From Annona cherimola (taxonomy: Eukaryota > Streptophyta > Magnoliopsida > Magnoliales > Annonaceae), in contig CM059973.1 of NCBI GenBank assembly GCA_030490835.1, forward strand, positions 81,855,221-81,919,220: a stretch of 64,000 nt of DNA. Direction: 5' to 3'. The notes beneath the pieces are model-generated. The model was not told the DNA's origin and did not search any database. It was given only the letters and a program-made list of their open reading frames with translations. A program made the translations under genes and the position numbers. Positions 56,760 to 64,000 of the stretch are shown piece by piece. Each line of letters starts with the position of its first letter. Position 1 is the stretch's first letter.

Positions 56760-58440
56760 GTTGTCACCTGACGGTGTCCACTAGTGGAGATGTTAAGAAA
56801 AACATCGCAAAAGATACTTGTGAAGTGATATTTGGATACTGTAAGAATTTCTCAAAATTTTATTGTAATATTAGTTTAGATAATGTACTGTATGAATGGA
56901 AAAAAAAAAAAAAAAAAACAACCTTTTCTTTTATATGCCCTACATTACATCAGCGTACAAAACACGAACCAACGACTCAGGATAATAAACTCACGTGCAC
57001 CAGGCAGCGCTAGATTGTTACAAATTCAGACGTTCTCTCGTCTGATTTGGCTACGTGGGTAAAGCACACGCCGGGGCGTCGACGAGCTCTGCTGCTTATT
57101 CTTCTCCCCTGCTCTTCCTATATCTGATGCTTTGCTATGGCCGGTTCTTGATGCTATCCCACACCGTTGTATCAACTTTCATAGACAATGAAAATTTTTA
57201 TCGCTTATAATAATGTTAAATCAAAACTTTCTTATGTAGACAAAAAAATCATGATTTAGTGGTTACCAAGTTTCTTATTAATGGTTTTATCAAAAAAAAG
57301 TTTCTTATTAATGGTTGCTATACAAATTATTGGAAATCGAATTTTTTTAACAGTTTGCTGGGAAATTTTCCTTGTCAAAAATCATTTTTTTCAGTGAATT
57401 CAACATGTGCGTGAACTTCAACGCTGCTTTTTGCGCACATGACCAGCCAATATCATCCAATCACGGTTGCGGTCCGGAACCCTTTGGACACTGAAATATC
57501 TTGAATGAATTTGGTCAGATGGATGATCAACCATGGTTTCCCATGGGAATTGTACCTGGGCCCGTTCTTCAAGGCATAATTTTGCCATCAAAATTTTCTA
57601 TTTTTCATTTGGATCCTCACTTTCCAATCGTTTTTTCTTCCAATAATTTTATTTATTTCAACTTTACCCCTATCAATTCCTATCAATTATACAATTTTCA
57701 AAATATTCTAATTTTCATTTCCCATCATCTCACACTTTTTTACATTAACAAACGTTCCTAGTTCAAAATTCAAATAACCGACAATATGGTGATATACTAC
57801 CAAACCATGTTTCAATAATATAAAATGCGAACCCATTAATTATTTGTCAGAAGGATGATAATAGAGTAGCGAGCACACTAAGTACGTTTGTATAGGGGTA
57901 CTGCGAGAGTACATTAGACTTCCAATTGTTCGTTACCCCTGCAGCCCTGCCAGTTATGAAATCATTACGGTGATATACATATGGCATATTGCACCCTAGT
58001 CAGGGTATACCTTGCGCCACCTTAATTATGAAATCAATTCACTCTGCGAAATGCCAATTGTATATGAAATTTTTTGTTTTCCTAATATGATGAATTTTAT
58101 CTAGGCTAAATATGTGTTGGCCCCCCTCTTTGAAGATGTAAATTTAGTATAATGGATTTTTATTTGATTTATATATTAATTTTAAAATGTTAAAAATCAA
58201 AATTAGATCATTTAAAACATAATCCTTTGAGGATAAATTATAAAAATATCATAACCCTATAGTGCATCTAAATTTAACTCTTTTTTATAATTTACACATG
58301 ATTGTACGTAATTTAAAACAAATGTGGCCCACGTAAGATAGGATTGAGTTGATTTGTGTTATACTAATAAAATAAATGATTTAAAATAATGTAAAAATAT
58401 TGAATTTTGATCTTATTATCAAAATAGATTTAGCTAGTAG
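56760..58440. other. Intergenic, no gene recognised
   Basis: Contains an A run at 56.90-56.92 kb, a small GC-richer patch at 57.0-57.15 kb without an open frame, a MITE-like AT block at 57.58-57.77 kb and a degenerate P/Q-like core at 58.12-58.42 kb. Confidence 0.45.
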
Positions 58441-58442
58441 GA

Positions 58443-58982
58443 GAGTAAATAGGGTTGGTTTCAACCCAAACCTGACTTACCCAACTTGATTTATAATGGG
58501 GTTGTGTTAGACATTTTTAAAAAAATAAATTATATAACCTGATTTGGACCGACTCGATTTCAAATGTGGTTTGGATTATTATCAACCCGACTCGGACTAA
58601 TTTCATATATTAGTATACAATATAATAAATTATTAATAAATATTCTCACATTAGCACATAATACGTAGAAATTAACTAGACATTATTGATTTGAAGTAAG
58701 ATTATTTAGCAATTATATCATTGTATAGGTCATAAATTGAAAATATTCCTATAAAAAGGATTAATTTTTATTCTTTCAAATAAATTGATATTTTAAAATA
58801 GATTTAATTAAGCAAAATATTTTCAAATATGAATTTCTAACCCAAATCGAACCTATTTCTATGGAGTTAAAATAGGGTTAGGTTAAGTTGTGAGAAAAAA
58901 GATGAGGTTGAGATTTTATAGGATGGGTTAGAGTTATGTTTATTACAACTCAAGTCAACTCGACTGGATTTACACTCCTATT
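58443..58982. mobile_element. hAT-like non-autonomous element
   Basis: Left TAGTAGGAGAGTAAATAGGG and right end (minus strand) TTAATAGGAGTGTAAATCC form imperfect inverted termini. Subterminal words GGTTTCAACCCAAACCTGAC and CAAGTCAACTCGACTGG belong to the same style as the intron 6 element. No coding capacity. Confidence 0.5.
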
Positions 58983-58987
58983 AACTA

Positions 58988-59160
58988 GGTTTCATATTCG
59001 ACATAATACATGCTGACAAGGGGTGAAAGGAAGTTGGATTGAGATTTTATAAGGTGTGTCAGAATTATATTTACTATAATCTGAGTCAAACCGACCCAAT
59101 TTACACTCTTATTAGATTGGTTTCATTTTTGACATAATACATGCTGACCAGAGGTGAAAC
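58988..59160 (+). repeat. Direct repeat beside the hAT-like element's right end
   Basis: GGTTTCATATTCGACATAAT plus ACATGCTGACAAGGGGTGAAA (58988-59029) recurs at 59119-59160 with small changes. The 90 bp between them repeat the right end of the hAT-like element (ACCGACCCAATTTACACTC). This is a tandem duplication of about 131 bp covering the element's end and its flank. Confidence 0.7.
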
Positions 59161-59570
59161 ATGATGCGCTCACCAAACCATTAAAAAACGCACACAATTT
59201 GATAAAAGCTGGTGGCCTAGTAATGAGATACTTGATTCACCATAAAGTGATCGCTGACCCACCTCGCAAGTCGCAAGTGCGTGGATGGTGGGTTTTAATT
59301 AAGCACACGACCACATACCCAAAAATAGATCCAAAAAAGGGAGCAGCATGATTGCCGTGTTCCATCATCCATGATGAATATCTTTACCTGACTACTACCC
59401 AGTACCCACCGCCACGAATTCAAGGCCATGTATTAAAAAGGAGTTAATCAATTAATAGATGCACACATACCAGCATCGTGGGACCTAGTAACCATTTGGT
59501 CGTGGTGTGAACTGATCCACTAAAATAGTAAAATGGAGTTGGAATTTAAAAGAGCATCCTTTTTGACTAT
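59161..59570. other. Intergenic, no gene recognised
   Basis: A 65-codon plus-strand frame at 59154-59351 has no recognisable content. No elements seen. Confidence 0.45.
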
Positions 59571-59810
59571 CCCAATCGTATGCTCTGGGAGCGATCCCAA
59601 TTATATGCTCTCGGGAGCATGTATACACTCATCTTTTTAAAATTTTTTAAAATTTTTTTTCATAAAACTGTTAATATAAGTGTATTTAATATCTTTATAA
59701 ATTTTTACTATTTTTAGAGTATTTTAGATATTTCTTTTTTATTTTTGAAAATAAGTGGCATTTTCGGTAATTAAAAAAATAATGTATGCGCCTAAGAGCA
59801 TACGATTGGG
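59571..59810. mobile_element. Foldback element FB4 with CCCAATCGTATGCTCT ends
   Basis: Ends CCCAATCGTATGCTCT and, inverted, CCCAATCGTATGCTCTTAGG. The left terminal motif is repeated as CCCAATTATATGCTCT 20 bp inside. The interior shares the FB core: GTTAATATAAGTGTATTTAA, TTTTTAGAGTATTTTAGAT and AAGTGGCATTTTCGGTAATT. The right arm is mostly lost. Confidence 0.75.
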
Positions 59811-60885
59811 GCCGCATTTTTGAAGCTAGAATTGGGTTTTTAGTACAGTGCTTTTACTGTTGTAGGCCAACGGTGTGAGGTCCTGTTATTGCCACGAGAA
59901 TGCTTAGGACAGTGCCCACATTGTTGCAATCCACAAGAATCCCAACAGGACCAATTCCTTTGCCGGCAAAAATAATTGACCCTTCACCTGGAAACCTGCA
60001 TGAGCTCAACAGGAGCCTGGGCTAATTAAGCTGCGCCGTGCGGCCTGGGGCGGATTTAGGACCTTCTTTAGTTAGTGAAGGTAAATTGATATGAAGAAAT
60101 ATTCTATTATTTAGATGGGGCGGTAATGTTAAAATGAATAGAATTTTAAAATATTTTTTTAGACTATTACGTGGATCTCCTATGCGTGCCGCGAAAGATT
60201 GAGCATTGTACGTAGCAAATTCCTTAAAACGGAACAATGAAATGACCTTAAAAAAGAATTAAATAATTCTGTATCCGCGTAATGAGAACTACCAACAGAT
60301 TTTTTAATATGTTTTTTTTTTTACTCATAAATTAGTTGTTTATTTCAACAAAGGTAATATAAAAGATTGCTCAGATCATACAATGCATCATCGTTGCCGC
60401 GGTGGCGGTACCTGTGGCCCCCCACAACGCCACATTTGCAGGAGTGGCCAGAGTCTAGAATGCGGATACAGACGTCGAGAGGGGGATGCATAGATGCATC
60501 GGCATCGTGCCTCGCCTTCTTCGTTCTCATGACATCGCGAGGATTAAAGTCGAATCCTCTTCGGTGATGCTCACGTGCACGGTCACGGATTGAGAGGAGC
60601 CCACCTCAATCCTCACCCAGTCACCCTAGGCGGTCACTTGTTAAATTCAGGGATCATGGACCACCGGCGGGACGGTTGGAGCGGTGTCCACATGATGCCA
60701 AATTGCCAATTGCCATGCAATATGATGTCAGCGTCATGTTACGGAAAGTGCCGGCGCCAGTGCTGACCGACACTCGCTTGCGTCCATCCGCTACGCCACT
60801 CATTGCATGCCGTTAAGGAGGCTAATTCCAGTGACCACGGGGGTAGACCTGACTATAATTTGGATTAGGGTAAAATAGTCATATA
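59811..60885. other. Intergenic; GC-richer patch, no gene recognised
   Basis: 60.37-60.80 kb is GC-richer with CG dinucleotides. Frames of 60-66 codons on both strands lack recognisable content, and no splice-linked exon series could be built. Possibly remnant genic or transposon-captured sequence. Confidence 0.4.
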
Positions 60886-61295
60886 AGGGATGATTTTTTC
60901 AGGCCGGCCGCACGGCACTGCTCCGTGCGTCCGGCCTGAAAACTAATTTTTTTTTATTTTTTTTTTGATTTTTTTTCATGGGTAAGTAAATCTAGGTGTA
61001 TTAAATCTATAAAACAAGTTTTACGGATGTTTTTAAGTATTTTTTTTTATTTTTAAACACGGTGGCAGTTTCGTAATTTTGGGATTTCAGAAAATTACGA
61101 AAATGCCACTGTGTTTAAAAATCCAAAAAAAATACTTAAAAACATCCAAAAATGGTAAAACTTGTTTTATAGATTTAATACACCTAGATTTACTTACCCA
61201 TGAAAAAAAATCAAAAAAAAATTAAAAAAAAATAGGTTTTTAGGCCGGACGCACGGAGCTGCTCCGTGCGGCCGGCCTAAAAGGATTATCATCCT
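60886..61295. mobile_element. Foldback element FB5, near-perfect long palindrome
   Basis: About 410 bp with arms of about 190 bp and a centre of only a few bases near 61091-61093 (TTGGGATTTC/AGAAAATTACG). Ends GGATGAT..., then GGCCGGCCGCACGG, CTGCTCCGTGCGTCCGGCC and the inverse. Each end is itself a hairpin around GCACGGAGCAGCTCCGTGC. The one obvious difference between arms is an 8-base gap near CATCC...AAAACTTG. Core words CTAGGTGTATTAAAT and GTGGCAGTTTCGTAATTTT relate it to FB1-FB4. A TA microsatellite follows at 61296-61316. Confidence 0.85.
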
Positions 61296-61316
61296 ATATA
61301 TATATATATATATATA

Positions 61317-62994
61317 AAATATTTTTTGCTCAAATAAGGTAAGATAGGGCATATGTCCTGGGCATCTGAAACTGATCCAAAATGCCTCTAGGATGACAAT
61401 TGTACTATCATATGGAGCAGCTTAACTTTCCCATGTCCAAAATGTAATTATCTCAACTCAAATTTAAAAAAAATTTCATGGTTGTACTGGTACTAGCTGA
61501 GATTTATATGGTTCCTCCTTAATCCACTGTCTGTGATTTGTTGCTATAAACCAGCATCTTGTGTGGCACGAGTATTCAATTTATTTCGATGACCACAACT
61601 AGTGAAAACCTACCGTCGCTAGTTCTTTTCAATGTTTTCATTACCCAAAAGTCATCCTACACTTAGTAGTTTTCCCACCATTTTGCTACAGTCACTTTTG
61701 GTGAAAACGTTGTATATTTGATTGACAGTGTTTTACACGAGTGTTTTGCTAACGTGTTTTGCTACAGTCACTTTTTTTCAAGCTCAATAATCCTTACATG
61801 AGAGATAGTAATAAGCTTCCATTTATCTAACAGGAGACAATAAGTTTTCATCTATATACATGGAAGATCAAGCTTCCATATAGATTCTTTGTGGGGAGTT
61901 GAGTCGGACACATGACTTGTTGCCTTTTGTTTTGCCAGGATGCGTGACCAATTGGGCAAATACTCATTTGGCTGTTGGGTATTAAAAGAGCAAATTTGGA
62001 ATTAAGACTGAACCGAATTAACCTTTAAATGGGTAGAGTCGGGTTGATCAAGAAATGAACAGTCGTATGTGTAGAGCAAAGCAACTCATTTACAAATAGG
62101 AAATGTACCAATAACTAAACTCAACCGACCCAGTTGCACCTTTATTAAGAATTCCTTATCTACCAAGCCATTCCTTTCTGTTTAAAAGACTGTCTGTTGT
62201 CACTTTACTTACGTAGCTTTTCTTGCTGCGAAGTTGTGCCCAACGTGACCTCCATCACTGACTTCGTCACAAAATAGCTTATATTTTTATAATTTTCACA
62301 ATGCACATAGGTGTTCATGTTTTGATATATATTTTTTTATTTATTTTTGCTAATTTACTTAAATTGTATTAAGGAGGAGGGCAAAACCAAAAAGAATTTC
62401 CATCTTCCCATCTCTCTGGATAATGTAAAATAAGCAATTTGCTAAGCATCCGGCATCTGAACTTGTTGGCCAGATGATGGGCTTTCAGCCCAGCTAGGTT
62501 GGGTTGGGGGCAACTCCAACTGATGCCTGACCAACCATTTGCCAAATCTGGCAATGTGTAATTCAGTAAGTCCCGCATCATGCTTGTCACATCTCTGTTC
62601 GGTCCCCATCAAGCTTTCATGTAGACATTGTATATGTAACTGAGAAACGTTATCATGAAAACACCAAAGGACGACTCTGATATCATGTTTGCAGGGTCGA
62701 CTCTATTCAAAAAAGAACAGTCACAGTTCATTTTATAAAGCATATTTTCCACGCATATAATCCAAAGTGCAGACACGCTTAGCTGATGTTTGGGAATATG
62801 TAATGAAAAAAATTATGGGACGTAGTGGTAATAAAAAAAATATTTTAGAAATTGCGTGCTTGATGGGAAATAATTGAAGTAAAGTTGGAATGAATAAGTA
62901 TGATAGAGAATAGTTAATAGAAAAAATGACCAAATGTCCCCTTAATATCTAACAAAAAAAGCACTACTAGATCCCCACCAAAAAGTAATGGGAA
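61317..62994. other. Intergenic, no gene recognised
   Basis: Contains a hAT-like end fragment at about 62.0-62.15 kb (GGGTAGAGTCGGGTTG ... CCGACCCAGTTGCACC) and a MITE-like AT block at 62.79-62.94 kb. No open frame with protein-like content. Confidence 0.45.
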
Positions 62995-63235
62995 ATGATT
63001 AAATTTTTGAATAAAAAATTTTTGATGTAAAAATTTTTAAATTTGGAGAAAATAATATGATATGATATAGAGAATGATGAGATTTAAAGAGAATAAATTA
63101 AAATAGATAAGTTCGTTATATAGATAATTGTGTAGAAATAATTGAATAATTATATATAAAATATAAAAAATGATTAAAAATAAGATAGTTGTGGTGAATG
63201 AAAAAATTTTAGATTGAAAATTTTTTACGTTAATT
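62995..63235 (-). mobile_element. Tourist-like MITE (family T), degenerate inverted copy
   Basis: Reversed family landmarks: AATATGATATGATATAGAGA, AAAGAGAATAAATTAAAATA, TAAGATAGTTGTGGTGAATG and AAATTTTAGATTGAAAATTT. Both termini have decayed. Confidence 0.6.
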
Positions 63236-64000
63236 AACATGCTCCACGTATATGTAAGCCTACATCCCATGGTGTGTTACAATTTCCCAGCAGAGTATAT
63301 TCCAGTACCACGTGCGAATCCGTTGCAAAAGTCTCGTGGAATTAAGATATATGTGTCTTTTCTCATACGAACTTTGGCATGTGGAATGATACCCTTTTTA
63401 AGCTAAATTGTGAAGATTTCTGTGAAGTTTTCATCGTGACGCTAGCAGAAAAGGGCACCTTTCTAAATCGACGGATTTGGGCAAAAAGAAAAAGGCGGAA
63501 AGCACAGCCTTTATTTTGAAATAGATCTGGTTTGACAAAAAAGTATCTTTCACACGAGGGACTGACTACACATGCCGGCAAAATGGGTTGTAATCAATCA
63601 AACAATTGCGATCAGAATTAAGGCAGGCCAAAATCATGTACGGTCGAATTACTTTTTTTTATTCATTTATATATACACTGTGTCACCTGATATTATAATC
63701 TAGTACATGCATAATTCTCATAACATGAAGTAAAATTTACTCTAACACCCCAGTAGTAGTGAATTGAGTCCGACGTGCACCTCAGCCTATGATGATATTT
63801 TGAAATTGTTGGGACTTGGGATTCAGATAATTGAAATCAAGGACTAGAAGCTTATATATCTGTGTGCTTTTGGGGCATTTGGATTGCAGCCCGCCACAAA
63901 CACGTGGGACTAAGCAGGCCTCCAGACCGGAAAGTCCAGTTGGAAACCTTATGCCCATCGGCCCATGATGAAGTCCTAGATGGATTACGATCTATTAGCA
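63236..64000. other. Intergenic, no gene recognised
   Basis: Mixed composition; a 72-codon minus-strand frame at 63363-63581 has no recognisable content. No element ends seen. Confidence 0.45.

Noticed and set aside
60367..60766. GC-rich patch as a gene
   Set aside because: Frames of about 65 codons on both strands, none with a recognisable motif or plausible splice partners.

Overview
This is a gene-poor, AT-rich piece of a plant (angiosperm) nuclear chromosome. The evidence is spliced genes with GT-AG introns, a chloroplast-targeted protein of the CRS2/peptidyl-tRNA hydrolase family, a plant-specific TRM/LONGIFOLIA-type protein, and a dense layer of plant-type miniature transposons (Tourist-like, Mutator-like, CACTA-like, hAT-like) and tRNA-derived SINEs. 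I could not place the plant more precisely from sequence alone. There are no rRNA or true tRNA genes, no CRISPR, and nothing of bacterial or organellar origin.

Layout. 1-13.4 kb: no gene, only transposon relics (SINE near 0.85 kb, CACTA-like ends at 1.77 and 9.72 kb, a hAT-like element at 8.5-9.3 kb inside a direct duplication, and a Mutator-type MITE at 11.77-12.23 kb with a perfect 9-bp target duplication). 13.70-14.29 kb (minus): an intronless gene for a 197-residue basic protein I do not recognise. 15.3-16.9 kb: a cluster of related MITEs. 17.89-27.15 kb (minus): a nine-exon gene for a 244-residue chloroplast CRS2/PTH-like protein. Every splice junction could be placed and the start codon appears to be split by the first intron. 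28.19-29.64 kb (minus): a broken partial copy of the TRM gene, whose duplicated upstream region runs on to about 29.97 kb and reappears at 35.61-35.87 kb after 5.6 kb of inserted repeats. 40.84-48.30 kb (minus): the intact TRM-like gene, five coding exons and 1002 residues, with DUF3741-type N-terminal motifs and a DUF4378-type C-terminus. 49-64 kb: no gene; foldback elements, MITEs, a nested pair of long-inverted-repeat elements and a SINE.

The genes share no pathway. The CRS2/PTH-like protein should act in the chloroplast on RNA (group II intron splicing or peptidyl-tRNA recycling). The TRM-like protein should act at cortical microtubules through the TON1 machinery. The main interest is genome dynamics: an old segmental duplication (about 28.2-35.9 kb against 43.6-49.85 kb) lets one date and polarise insertions and deletions, including an A-tailed insert in the live gene's upstream region whose unoccupied counterpart is still visible. 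A set of foldback elements shares a core but carries different palindromic ends.
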